DNA from: Gordonia westfalica | Lineage (GTDB): Bacteria > Actinomycetota > Actinomycetes > Mycobacteriales > Mycobacteriaceae | Assembly (NCBI RefSeq): GCF_900105725.1 | Contig: NZ_FNLM01000016.1 | Coordinates: forward strand, 1-15,008 | Direction: 5' to 3' | DNA length: 15,008 nucleotides | Shown here: one piece after another, positions 1-7,604 of the stretch | How the letters are laid out: the number at the start of each line of letters is the position of its first letter | Position numbering within the stretch: position 1 is the stretch's first letter | Program-made: the position numbers and the translations under genes | Notes under the pieces: model-generated | Told to the model about the DNA's origin: nothing | The model's input: only the letters and a program-made list of their open reading frames with translations | The model's database searches: none

Positions 1-32
1 GCCGAAATGGTTAGGGCCTCCGATCCCGAAAT

Positions 33-38
33 GGAGGT
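33..38 (+). promoter_or_regulatory. Ribosome binding site of terminase small subunit
   Basis: GGAGGT lies six bases before the ATG at 45 and decides this start. The right arm shows the same site with one more G, on the - strand just outside position 14974. Confidence 0.75.
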
Positions 39-44
39 AGTTCA

Positions 45-651
45 ATGCCTGGACCTGCTCCGAAGCACCCGTCTGTGCGTGCTCGCCGCAACAACCCGAA
101 GAAGGACTTCCGGTCTCTGCGTCTGAGGGGCGTGAGGGCGCTACGCTGAGTGGCCTCTGCTTCCGGATGTGAATGCGTCGGCGATGCTCGAGGTTGCTCG
201 CGATCGTGTCGCGTCACTCCAGGTGGAGTTGGAGGGTGAGGACGATGGTCGCGCGAAGGGCCGGCTGCGGCGCGATCTGAACAAGAATGAACTGCTGGTG
301 GCCCAGTTGCAGTTGCAGATTGAGCAGGCCACTGATGCAGAGAAGGCGTTGTGGGCGGATCTGTGGTCGACGCCTCAGGCGTGATCTGGGAAGAGTCCCA
401 TACGCATCGTGAGGTTGCGCAATATGTGCGGTGGAAGGTTCGTGCCGAGCAGGGCGACCTGAAGGCTGCTGCGGAGGCGCGGCAGTTGTCTGACCGTCTC
501 GGGTTGAATCCGCTGGCGCTGATGCGTCTGCGGCCGAGGTTGAGCATGTCGACGAGGTGGAGAACCGTGGCAAGCGCCGGCGGAAACGTCGGTGCCGCAG
601 CGGAAGAATCCTCCGAAGGATGATCCGCGCTCGAGTCTCTACGCCGTGTGA
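45..651 (+). CDS. terS: Phage terminase small subunit (frame broken by indels)
   Basis: The small terminase subunit binds the packaging site on phage DNA and loads the large subunit. The N terminus from the ATG at 45 begins MPGPAPKHPSVRARRNN, a basic opening familiar from actinophage small terminases. Further in come a helical, charged stretch (VAQLQLQIEQATDAEKALW, about 297-353) and an LSDRLGLNPLALMRLR segment (about 487-532) typical of the family's C-terminal half. The stop is TGA at 649-651. The frame is lost near 119, 379, 533 and 584. The right arm supplies the missing bases near 379 and 584, while those near 119 and 533 are absent from both arms. Repaired, it would be about 200 residues. 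It overlaps the large subunit start by four bases (GTGA). The assignment rests on sequence style plus position directly before the large subunit. Confidence 0.75.
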
Positions 652-2297
652 CCCGTGCTGCTGGTCGTTCCGGGTCCAGACCCGGAACCCTGGCCAACCC
701 TGGGCCGCAGATATGCGATCTGATCGAGGATCGTGCGATCTATGGCCCGGGTTCGTTGCAGGGGAGCCGTACGAGATTGACCCGGAGTTTCGGGCGTTCA
801 TCCATCGTGCTTTCGAGGTGTTCCGAAAGGTCATCCTTGGGAGGGACGTCGTCGGTTCAAACGGGTTGGACTGTCAGTCCGCAAGGGTTGGCGAAGACAG
901 AGAAGCAGGCGCTCCTAGCGTTCTGTGAGCTTCATCCGGAGGGCCGACCCGGTTTGACGGTGGGATGCCTCGGGAATCCGGTGGGTAGGCGGTGAACTCG
1001 CCGTACATTCCGATGTTGGCGGTGTCGGTGGAGCAGGTTGAGGAACTTGCTTACGGCGCTTTGAAGTACATCGTCGAAGAAGGCCCTGATGCGGACCTGT
1101 TCGATTCGACGTTGGATCGGATTGTGCGGCTGAATGATCACGGTCGTGCTGACGGCAAAGCGGTCGCATTGTCGAACAACCCAGGGTCTCGTGACGGCGC
1201 TCGTACGACGATGAACTGTTTCGATGAGCCGCACCGGCTGTATTTGCCGCGGCAGTTGAAGGCGCACCAGACGATGGATGCGAACCTGCCGAAACGTCCG
1301 CTGGATGATCCGTGGTCGTTGTATGTGGGGACTGCCGGTCAACCCGGTCAGGGTTCGGTGGCTGAAGAGATTCACATCGAGGCCACGCAGATCGCTGAAG
1401 GCAAAATTCAGCGTCCGGACTTGTTCTATCTGTATCGCACGGATGACGATCCCGAACGGGATCTGTCGGATAAGGACGAGCGGATTCGGGCGATCGCTGA
1501 GGCGACCGGCCCGATCGGCGAGTTCGGTCCGGGCCAGTTCGACGAGATCGCTTCGAAGTGGGATCGCCCTGGCGCCGATGGGCCGTATCTCGAGCGGGTG
1601 TGGTTGAACCGGTGGAAACGTCAGGGCGACCAGGCGTTTGACATGAAGAAGATCAAACCGGGTTTGTGCCGCTCAGGGGAGCGCATCCCTAAGGGCGGGT
1701 TCATCACTCTCGGTTTCGATGGCGCCCGGTTCCGTGACGCTACCGCGTTGGTGGCGACGAGCATCGACACCGGGTTGCAGGAGTTGCTGGGGTTGTGGGA
1801 ACGCCCCGACGATGACGACCTAGAAGACGACGGTTGGGAAGTCAACGAAGCTGAGGTGACCGCCGCCGTCGAGGACGCCATGACCCGGTATGCGGTGTGG
1901 AAGATGTACGCCGACCCCCACACTGGACCGAAACGGTCGGCTCGTGGGCTGCGAAATGGCCTGACCGGGTGGAGGAGTGGTGGACCGCCCGAGTGAAGCC
2001 GATGGCGTACACGCTGCGCGAGTATCGGGAAGCCATCGACTCGGGTCGATCACATTCGGTGGCGAACACAGCCACGAGGACTTTGTCAGGCACCTCGGAA
2101 ACGCGGGCCGCAAGGAACTGAAGATCGTGGACGACGAGGGGAAACCCTTGGATGTCCTCCAGAAGCAAGATGGTCGGGCTGACCTCAAGTTTGATGCCGC
2201 GATGGCGTCGGTGCTGTCGTGGAAAGCCTGTCTGGACGCACGCAAGTCAGGGGCTCGACCGCCAAGGCCGGTCGGAATGCCACGTCGCATCTACTGA
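648..2297 (+). CDS. terL: Phage terminase large subunit (frame broken by indels)
   Basis: This is the ATP-driven packaging motor and nuclease. GTG at 648 overlaps the previous stop. Recognisable blocks in order: GRRRFKR-like and GLSVRKG(L)AKTE (about 850-900), the nucleotide-binding P-loop region; PYIPMLAVSVEQVEELAYG (about 1003-1060); a Walker B-like MNCFDEPHRL with Asp-Glu at 1223-1228; and nuclease-domain aspartates in FDGARFRDATAL (1718-1720), MYADP (1913-1915) and LKFDAAMA (2193-2195). The longest open stretch is 992-1996. The frame changes near 822, 887, 950-990, 1915 and 2045. The right arm repairs the one near 2045 (GGG against GGGG), but several others are short in both arms. Repaired length is about 550 residues, normal for the family. 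The breaks look like read errors, because downstream motifs are conserved right up to the stop. Confidence 0.88.
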
Positions 2298-2309
2298 GAG
2301 GGGTGGTGC

Positions 2310-3668
2310 ATGATTCCGGTGACGCCGGCCGAATGGCTCCCCGTCCTCACAGCCCGTTTGGATGCTGCGCAGCCGCGAATCAGTCTGCTGCGTCGCTACG
2401 TTGACGGCGACGCCCCGCTCCCTGAGATGGGTAAGAATGTGCGGGCGTCGTGGCAGCGTTTTCAGCGGCAGTCGCGCGTCAACCTGGCGACGAAGATCTC
2501 GTCATCCTTGGCGGAGCGGCTGATCCCCAACGGTATTGATGTTGGCTCCAACACCGACAGTGATGTGGTGGCTGCGGCGCAAAGGATCTGGCGCGATAAC
2601 CGCATCAAAGGTGTGGTCGCTAAGGAAGCCACCCATCACATGCTGAATTACGCCACCAGCTACATGACTGCATGGGTCGGGGACAATGGGCACGCCGTCA
2701 TCACGGCGGACTCACCGGAAATGATGTACGCGGCGACTGACCCGTTGCAGCCGTGGAAGGCGCGCGCCGCGATCCGTTGGTGGCGTGACTCGGATGCGGA
2801 AACAGACTTTGCGATCGTGTGGTGTCAGATCGGCTGGCAGCTGTTCAGCCGTTCGGTGTGGGTAAACCCTGCCGAGGTGGTGGAGCGGCGCATCCGCAAC
2901 AACCGTGCCAGTTCGGATCAGTGGGATGCGGCGACAGAGTTCGTCATCACCGGCGAGGGGCCGCCGGTGGTGGTGTTGAACAACCCGCTCGGAATGGGTG
3001 AGTTCGAACCCCATCTCGACACCATCACCCGCATCAACGCGGGAATCCTCGAGCGTCGTGTGACATCAGCGATGCAGGCGTGGCGTCAGCGCGCCCTCAC
3101 GGGAGGTCTGCCACAGAAGGACGCCGAAGGCAACGACATCGATTGGGCGTCGGTGTTCGAGCCGGCGCCTGGTGCGTTGTGGGACATCCCTGCTGGTATC
3201 GAGTTGTGGGAGTCCGATGCCACCGATATTAGGCCTCTTCTGGAGGGTGTGAAGGATGACTTGCGGGAGCTGTCGGAGATGTCGGCCACCCCGTTCCCCG
3301 CGCTGCTTCCGGGTTCTCAGAATCAGTCGGCTACCGGCTCTGCTGCGATGAAGGAAGCGTTGATCCTGAAGGCGCGTGACCGACTTGACGTGGTTGATAC
3401 GGGCTTGTCGGCGATCATCTCGAAAGCTTTGCGTATCGAGGGGTTTGAGACCGAGGAGACGATCTCCTTGTCGTGGGAACCGCCGGATCACGTGTCGCTG
3501 TCGGAGAAGTATGACGCCGCGGTGAAGGCGAAGGGTGCGGGGGAGTCATGGAAGTCGATTGCCCGCAACATTCTTGGCTACTCGCCGGAGCAGATCGAGC
3601 AGGATGCCTTAGATCTGGCTGACGAGCAGCTGATGAGTTTCGTGGACAACGCGAATGCCCGAGTCTGA
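2310..3668 (+). CDS. Phage portal protein, SPP1 gp6-like
   Basis: An intact 452-residue reading frame. Portal proteins form the dodecameric ring at one capsid vertex through which DNA is packaged and to which the neck attaches. The protein opens MIPVTPAEWLPVLTARLDA and has an early segment (about residues 45-75) rich in Arg/Asn with LATKISSSLAERLIPNGI. It carries the mixed alpha/beta body and the long C-terminal helix-rich part expected of the SPP1 gp6-like portal family, and its length fits actinophage members. AGAGGGG at 2297-2303 lies six bases before the ATG. It follows the large terminase by 12 bases and overlaps the MuF gene by 14, the classical terminase-portal-MuF order. The mirror copy is frameshifted twice, so this copy is the one to use. 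Confidence 0.88.
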   Translation: MIPVTPAEWLPVLTARLDAAQPRISLLRRYVDGDAPLPEMGKNVRASWQRFQRQSRVNLATKISSSLAERLIPNGIDVGSNTDSDVVAAAQRIWRDNRIKGVVAKEATHHMLNYATSYMTAWVGDNGHAVITADSPEMMYAATDPLQPWKARAAIRWWRDSDAETDFAIVWCQIGWQLFSRSVWVNPAEVVERRIRNNRASSDQWDAATEFVITGEGPPVVVLNNPLGMGEFEPHLDTITRINAGILERRVTSAMQAWRQRALTGGLPQKDAEGNDIDWASVFEPAPGALWDIPAGIELWESDATDIRPLLEGVKDDLRELSEMSATPFPALLPGSQNQSATGSAAMKEALILKARDRLDVVDTGLSAIISKALRIEGFETEETISLSWEPPDHVSLSEKYDAAVKAKGAGESWKSIARNILGYSPEQIEQDALDLADEQLMSFVDNANARV

Positions 3669-4419
3669 TCGCCTTCTGATCGGCTACCAACAGGCCGTTG
3701 CGGACGTCCGCGCGCGGGTGATGAACTACGCCAACGCAATCTGGGGTGGGCTTCCCGCGTTCCGTGATGCTCAGGCAGAGAGGCTGATTGCCCGACTGGT
3801 GCCGATGGTGACGGCGGGACAACTTCAAGTCGCGAATCTGACGTCCAGTTATATTGCCCGTGCTGTATCAGGTGGAGTTCCGCTTCCAGTGGATCGAGAC
3901 GGGGTTACCCGTGGCCGTGGGGTGGACCCCGAACTGTTGTACCGGAGGCCTTTTGAGCAGGTATGGGCCGACCTTTCCGAATCCGCACCGCTGGATGCGG
4001 CAGTCGCGGCCGGGGCCACACGGTTGATGCATCTGGTGGCGACGGACATGCAGATGGCGAAGGTACGGCAGGCCGACGCGTCCCTCCAGGCTGCTGGAGT
4101 CAAGGCGTACCGGCGGGTGCTGAACGGCCCCAAGAACTGTGCTCTCTGTGTCATCGCCTCTACTCAGCGCTATCACGTTGGTGACCTGTCGCCCATACAC
4201 CCTGGATGTGACTGTTCGGTCGCTCCCGTGAAGTCGGATTGGAACGGCGACCGGGTGATCGATCCGGATCTACTCGAGGACACACACAAGCAGGTGCGGG
4301 AACTTACCGGCGCCGACAATCGCGCCGCCCACGACTACCAGAAACTTCTCCTGGTCCGCGACCACGGAGAGATCGGCCCCGTCCTCACATGGCGGGACCA
4401 GAACTTCAAAGCCGCCTAG
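3655..4419 (+). CDS. MuF-like minor capsid protein
   Basis: An intact 254-residue frame, identical in both arms. MuF (SPP1 gp7-like) proteins are minor head proteins that accompany the portal in the procapsid. The C-terminal half carries the family's Cys/His cluster: C162, C165, H182, C185 and C187 (NCALC ... HPGCDC), which could bind a metal. The first 150 residues are mostly helical by composition. The ATG lies inside the end of the portal gene (14-base overlap) with only a weak purine stretch upstream, which suggests translational coupling. No toxin or enzyme domain is visible at the C terminus, unlike some long MuF fusions. Confidence 0.82.
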   Translation: MPESDRLLIGYQQAVADVRARVMNYANAIWGGLPAFRDAQAERLIARLVPMVTAGQLQVANLTSSYIARAVSGGVPLPVDRDGVTRGRGVDPELLYRRPFEQVWADLSESAPLDAAVAAGATRLMHLVATDMQMAKVRQADASLQAAGVKAYRRVLNGPKNCALCVIASTQRYHVGDLSPIHPGCDCSVAPVKSDWNGDRVIDPDLLEDTHKQVRELTGADNRAAHDYQKLLLVRDHGEIGPVLTWRDQNFKAA

Positions 4420-4425
4420 AGCTTC

Positions 4426-4450
4426 CCTCGCACACCAGTGCGGGGATTTT
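4426..4450 (+). terminator. Hairpin followed by ATTTT, possible weak terminator
   Basis: CCTCGCAC (4426-4433) pairs with GTGCGGGG (4438-4445) around an ACCA loop. This gives eight pairs, one of them T-G, followed at once by ATTTT. The T run is short, so read-through or attenuation is more likely than a full stop. It sits between the MuF and scaffold genes, where expression of the abundant scaffold and capsid proteins may need to differ from that of the genes before them. Function is inferred from sequence only. Confidence 0.4.
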
Positions 4451-4452
4451 GA

Positions 4453-4467
4453 GCGCCGCAACGGCGC
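4453..4467 (+). promoter_or_regulatory. Second small hairpin before the scaffold gene
   Basis: GCGCCG (4453-4458) and CGGCGC (4462-4467) form a perfect six-pair stem with a CAA loop, 28 bases before the scaffold ATG. Both arms carry it unchanged. Together with the hairpin just upstream it fills most of the only sizeable gap in the cluster. It may affect RNA stability or ribosome access. Confidence 0.35.
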
Positions 4468-4494
4468 ACCATCCGACGAAACGTCAGGAGCAAC

Positions 4495-5076
4495 ATGCCC
4501 GAGGAAACTGCTGCCGCCGAAACGGTTGACCAGCAAGACGACCCGACCGCCGAGGTTGAGACCACCGACAGTGAGCCCACGCTCAGTGTGGAGGATCTCA
4601 TCGCTGAACGCGACAAGTGGAAGTCGCTGTCTCGCGAGAACGAGAAGGGCCGGAAGGCGAACGCCGACAAGGCCCGCAAGTACGACGAACTGCTGGCGCA
4701 GAAGGAACGCGACGAGCAGACCTGGCAGGAGCGGGCCGAAAAGGCCGAAGCTGCCCTCGCTGCAAACACGAAGCAGCGGGAACGCGACAACCTCGCCAAG
4801 AAGATCGTGGAAGGCACCGATGTGCCCGCGGATCTACTCGTCGGTGACACCGAGGAGGAGATGCGCGCCCATCTCGACCGCCTGCAATCGTTCCGCGGAC
4901 CCAAGCAGACCGTACCGCCCGCTGCCCCGGCATCGGTGGTTGCCAATGCCGATGCGGCGCCGGCGAACAAGGTGCAGCAGCTCACTCAGGCAGACCTGAA
5001 GAACATGTCCCCAGCCCAGATTCGCGACGCTGACGCCAAAGGCCAGCTCGACGAACTCAAGGGCATCCGAAAGTAA
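4495..5076 (+). CDS. Capsid scaffolding protein
   Basis: An intact 193-residue frame, identical in both arms. Scaffold proteins guide coat protein into a procapsid and then leave or are degraded. The composition is typical: an acidic N terminus (MPEETAAAETVDQQDD), then a long charged segment rich in Lys/Glu/Arg/Ala without prolines (about residues 32-105) that looks like a coiled coil. After that comes a Pro/Ala linker (about 140-160) and a short C-terminal helix ending in basic residues (ELKGIRK), the part that usually contacts coat protein. AGGAG at 4486-4490 precedes the ATG by four bases. It sits ten bases upstream of the capsid gene, the expected place. Confidence 0.85.
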   Translation: MPEETAAAETVDQQDDPTAEVETTDSEPTLSVEDLIAERDKWKSLSRENEKGRKANADKARKYDELLAQKERDEQTWQERAEKAEAALAANTKQRERDNLAKKIVEGTDVPADLLVGDTEEEMRAHLDRLQSFRGPKQTVPPAAPASVVANADAAPANKVQQLTQADLKNMSPAQIRDADAKGQLDELKGIRK

Positions 5077-5085
5077 GGAGCCATC

Positions 5086-5909
5086 ATGGCCATCACCCAT
5101 TTCATTCCCGAACTGTGGGCGGCGAACATCACCCAGGCGTGGGACGCCGAGAAGGTGTTCGCCGCTCTGCTCGACCGCCAGTACGAAGGCGTCGCGACAA
5201 AGGGCAACACCGTCCACATCCCCGGTGTCGTCGCACCCGCGATCAAGGACTACAAGGCCAACAACCGCACCACGTCGGCTGACGCCATCACCGACACCGG
5301 CGTCGACCTCCTGATCGACCAGGAGAAGAACTTCGACTTCAAGGTCGACGACATCGACGCCGCCCAGTCTGCGGGCAGCCTGGCCCCGTACACCGACGCC
5401 GCCGGAAAGGCGCTCGTCGATGACGCGGACAAGTTCATCGCCACCATGCTCGCCGCCGGAGCCACCAACCTGTCGGGCTCCGCTCCGGACACCGGGAACA
5501 AGGCATTCGACCTCGTCAAGGCTGCTCGTGTGGCCCTGAACAAGAAGAACGCCCCGCCTCCGGCCGAGTTCTCGTGTGCAACGCCGACTTCGAAGGTCTG
5601 CTCCTCGGCGCGGATTCGAAGCTCACCAGCTTCGATGTGTCCGGCGACAACAACGGCCTCCGCAACGGCACCATCGGCTCCCTCCTCGGGTTCCGTGTGC
5701 TGTCGTCGAACAACCTGCCCAACAACTCCACCCCCGGCTTCGTGGCGTTCCACCCGGAGGCCGCGGCCTACGTGTCGCAGCTCGATAAGGTGGAGGCCCT
5801 GCGCGCCGACAACAGCTTCGCCGACCGGCTGCGCGGCCTGCACGTGTACGGCGGCAAGGTTGTCCGTCCGGACGGCGTCGTCAAGTTCGGAATGACTTCG
5901 GGTAGCTGA
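5086..5909 (+). CDS. Major capsid protein (frameshifted copy)
   Basis: This is the main shell protein, likely HK97-fold, with an N terminus (ITHFIPELWAANI ... NTVHIPGV) like the P22-type coat proteins common in actinophages. AAGGAG at 5075-5080 gives a strong ribosome site five bases before the ATG. The frame is broken at the C run 5552-5555: four Cs here against five in the mirror copy. Reading therefore shifts after residue 156 and runs out of frame to 5895. Downstream of the run the correct frame continues to the TGA at 5907-5909. The intact 274-residue version is on the right arm at 9118-9942. Confidence 0.88.
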
Positions 5910-5914
5910 TCCAG

Positions 5915-6484
5915 GTGTCTCTTCCTCCCCTTGCTGTTCGTGACGACGTGATCGCCGTGGCGCAAAGGGACCTGACCGAACCTGAGCACGCGTCGGTGTA
6001 TCAACTGTTGGATGCGGCATCGGACCAGTTCCGTGCCGCATCCCAACAGCAGTTCACCCCCGGCGAGTCGACGGTGCGGTTGAAGGTGAATGGTGGGCGG
6101 GTCCGTCTGGACCAGTTGCCAGTCACAGGGGTGACGTCTGTGACCGATGACGCGGGAAACTCTGTGGACTACACCCGAAATGGGATGTGGTTGACCGTCG
6201 GATGTGATTCTTCACGGTTCCTCACTGTCACATACTCGCATGGCGGAGAAGTGCCGCCGCGTGTGAAGAATGCGGTCGCCGAAATGGTGATCCGCGCTCT
6301 TGTGACGCCGGAGGAAGTGATGGCCGGAGCCCGGTCGCTGACCGACTCCGCAGGTCCGATCTCGCAGACCACTGCATGGTCGGTCCGAGCGCCGAACTCG
6401 GGTTTGCAGATGTCCGAGTCGGACCTGAAGTTGGCGGCATCGTTTCGCTGGCAGGGAGGGCAAGTCATTGTCCAGGCACCGTAG
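5915..6484 (+). CDS. Head-tail connector (adaptor)
   Basis: An intact 189-residue frame, identical in both arms. Position directly after the capsid gene, size and content fit the adaptor that binds below the portal (SPP1 gp15 / HK97 gp6 type). It has a helical N-terminal part (VYQLLDAASDQFRAASQQQF), a beta-rich middle (STVRLKVNGGRVRLDQLPV ... VTYSHGGEVP), then a helix (VKNAVAEMVIRALV) and a C-terminal tail. The start is GTG at 5915, five bases after the capsid stop, with no strong ribosome site, so coupling to the capsid gene is likely. Family membership is inferred mainly from order and architecture. Confidence 0.7.
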   Translation: MSLPPLAVRDDVIAVAQRDLTEPEHASVYQLLDAASDQFRAASQQQFTPGESTVRLKVNGGRVRLDQLPVTGVTSVTDDAGNSVDYTRNGMWLTVGCDSSRFLTVTYSHGGEVPPRVKNAVAEMVIRALVTPEEVMAGARSLTDSAGPISQTTAWSVRAPNSGLQMSESDLKLAASFRWQGGQVIVQAP

Positions 6485-6829
6485 GGGAATACCCGCCGTC
6501 TTCGACGTAGAACACCTGCCGTTCAACGGAACCGGCGCCGACGACTACGGCAACGATGTCGAGTCCTGGGCGAACCGGACCCGCGGAAGTTCGTGACGTT
6601 CATCGACCCACAAAGCGATGAACTAGATCTCCCGGGGCACATCCGGGACTCCGTTGACGTGGGAATCATCGTCCTCCCCGATTTCGGTCCGGTGTCACCA
6701 CGTGACAGGGAAGTCATCGACGGAACTGTCTATGACGTTGTCGGCCAACCCAAGGACTACACCAGGATTCCGTCTCTCACGGGCGGCGGTTGCTACGTCG
6801 TAACTCTGAAGGTGGTGAAGTCGTCGTGA
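6468..6829 (+). CDS. Head-tail stopper (frame broken by one indel)
   Basis: A small neck protein, likely of the SPP1 gp16 stopper type, which seals the filled head and joins the tail. TTG at 6468 is chosen because GGGAGGG (about 6453-6459) lies at good spacing and the reading runs SRHRRGIPAVFDVEHLPF in both arms. This overlaps the adaptor stop by 17 bases. The left copy has three Gs at 6568-6570 where the mirror has four. That one missing base breaks the frame, and the rest (FVTFIDPQSDELDLPGH ... CYVVTLKVVKSS) reads correctly to the TGA at 6827-6829. Repaired length is 120 residues. The small beta-rich protein and its position support the call; sequence alone would not settle it. Confidence 0.65.
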
Positions 6830-7083
6830 GAATCGAGTGGAATCAGAAGGCGTTCAAGGACGTCCGATACGGTCGGACGTCCGACATCATCAGCGAGCTC
6901 GAGGGTCATGCTGAGCGCATTGCTGACGATGCGAGCGCTATGGCGAGGGCACGTACGCGGTGGGTTCACGGCAGGCATGGCACGTCCCCAGGGCGTTGGC
7001 GTGCCTCTGTCGTCACCGCCGACTACAAGGCGCAACGCGACAATGCCCGCAACAACACGATCCTCAGGGCTCTCGATAACTGA
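6826..7083 (+). CDS. HK97 gp10-like neck/tail completion protein (indels inside)
   Basis: GTG at 6826 overlaps the previous stop (GTGA). The protein starts MRIEWNQKAFKDVRYG and ends RWRASVVTADYKAQRDNARN...LRALDN. The HxxNxxAx style of N terminus and the C-terminal V(T)ADYKAQ...NN segment match small gp10-like proteins found between stopper and tail terminator in siphophages. Three bases appear to be missing between about 6942 and 6995 (runs of G and C), so the middle is misread. The mirror copy helps restore a GEGTYAVGSRQGMARPQGRW reading. Repaired length would be 86 residues. The stop TGA at 7081-7083 overlaps the next ATG. Confidence 0.6.
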   Translation: MRIEWNQKAFKDVRYGRTSDIISELEGHAERIADDASAMARARTRWVHGRHGTSPGRWRASVVTADYKAQRDNARNNTILRALDN

Positions 7084-7434
7084 TGTCGACACCCACGCTG
7101 GCGGCGCTCTCCATCTGCCGAGCGGCGCTGCCTGGAGTGAAGTTCTCCACGACCGTCTCAGAAGACCCTGCCCGATTCGGGAGGGTTTCTCGTATCGGCG
7201 GCCCACGGGATCGCTCACTGGATCGCGCTCGCATCCTTGTCGAACTGTACGGCTCAACCCCAAGGGCAGCCCGGACACGGCGTGGACTGAGCAATCGATC
7301 GGAACCATCGCGGACGGATTCCAGGCTGCATCTCCGGCAGGCCTGGTCGACTGGCATGCAGCCTGGCCGACTATCCCAACCGACATGGCTTCCGTTCACC
7401 GGACACTCTCGTGCTCCGACCTAAAGTCTCCTAA
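7083..7434 (+). CDS. Tail terminator protein (degraded reading)
   Basis: Tail terminators (lambda U / SPP1 gp17 type) cap the tail tube and dock it on the neck. ATG at 7083 overlaps the previous stop (ATGA-type junction). The N terminus STPTLAALSICRAALPGVKF and a RVSRIGGPRDRSLDRARILV stretch (about 7184-7245) resemble this family. The end, read in a different frame, gives ADYPN ... TLVLRPKVS and a TAA at 7432-7434, like the usual DYPN...TG(T)LxLR ending. The middle is unreliable: the mirror arm has about 91 more bases between 7168 and 7292, so the true gene is probably longer, near 145 residues. The family call is moderate. Confidence 0.6.
7321..7366. repeat. Small inverted repeat inside the tail terminator
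   Basis: CCAGGCTGCA (7321-7330) and TGCAGCCTGG (7357-7366) form a ten-pair stem with a 26-base loop. The left half is also the point where the returning right arm stops pairing. It may have helped a strand fold back, or may be a chance consequence of coding sequence. Confidence 0.5.
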
Positions 7435-7604
7435 CTGAATAACCCTTCGCGGCTCCTGTCACCTCGCCTGAAAGGGGCAAAACAATGCAGTCGAACACTC
7501 TTACGTGGCGCAGTCGCTCGATTACTGGCGGGACGGAAACGAACGCCGGTCGAGACCGTTACCCCCACAGGCGGGCTGCCCATGGGCCGCCGCCCCCGAG
7601 GATG
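7330..7604. other. Single-copy loop between the palindrome arms
   Basis: About 275 bases occur only once in the window. They contain the end of the tail terminator gene (to the TAA at 7432-7434), a short gap with a Shine-Dalgarno-like AAAGGGG (7471-7477), and the start of the major tail gene (ATG at 7485). The forward reading therefore goes about 275 bases further along the phage than the returning strand does. The right edge is set by GCAGCCTGG at 7605-7613, which pairs with CCAGGCTGC at 7321-7329. The exact edges are uncertain because sequence quality looks poor here. Confidence 0.75.
7485..7604 (+). CDS. Major tail protein, N-terminal fragment
   Basis: ATG at 7485 lies seven bases after AAAGGGG (7471-7477) and is the next gene after the tail terminator, where the tail-tube protein normally lies. 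The start can be read MQSNTL followed by ITGG, but the frame drifts almost at once. A different frame later gives an Ala/Pro-rich stretch ending APEDGSL (about 7585-7612), typical of tail-tube N termini. The gene is cut off by the fold at about 7605, so only some 40 codons are present and they cannot be read reliably. The product is inferred mainly from position. Confidence 0.4.

Larger units (their letters stand above)
12..7329 (+). repeat. Left arm of a giant inverted duplication
   Basis: This segment recurs as its reverse complement at about 7605-15008. Pairing was traced by adding mirrored landmarks. The sum is 15019-15020 at the outer end, 15022 at the small/large terminase junction, 15026 at the portal start, 15028 at the MuF, scaffold and capsid starts, 15027 at the adaptor, and 15027 at 7157/7870. 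It then drops to about 14935 next to the fold. The slow drift shows scattered one-base indels, and the late jump shows a block of about 91 bases. Several mirrored proteins (MuF, scaffold, adaptor) are identical residue for residue. A sequencing or assembly fold-back is the likeliest cause; a real palindrome is the alternative. Confidence 0.97.

Noticed and set aside
214..834. Long - strand frames over the small terminase
   Set aside because: Ser/Arg/Pro-rich shadow frames of high-GC coding DNA with no ribosome site. The + strand frame carries the family-like segments.
992..1996. A stand-alone 334-residue protein starting at 992
   Set aside because: It is the central part of the large terminase. 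Terminase motifs continue on both sides in other frames, and 992 has no convincing ribosome site.
648..2297. Programmed frameshift or intein/intron explaining the split terminase
   Set aside because: There are many small breaks at unrelated short runs, partly different between the arms, and no inserted sequence, so indel error is the simpler reading.
7435..7604. Bidirectional terminator or control region between two convergent operons
   Set aside because: The loop reads as the end of the tail terminator, a ribosome site and the start of a tail protein gene. That is simply continued + strand phage sequence. No long hairpin with a T run is seen.
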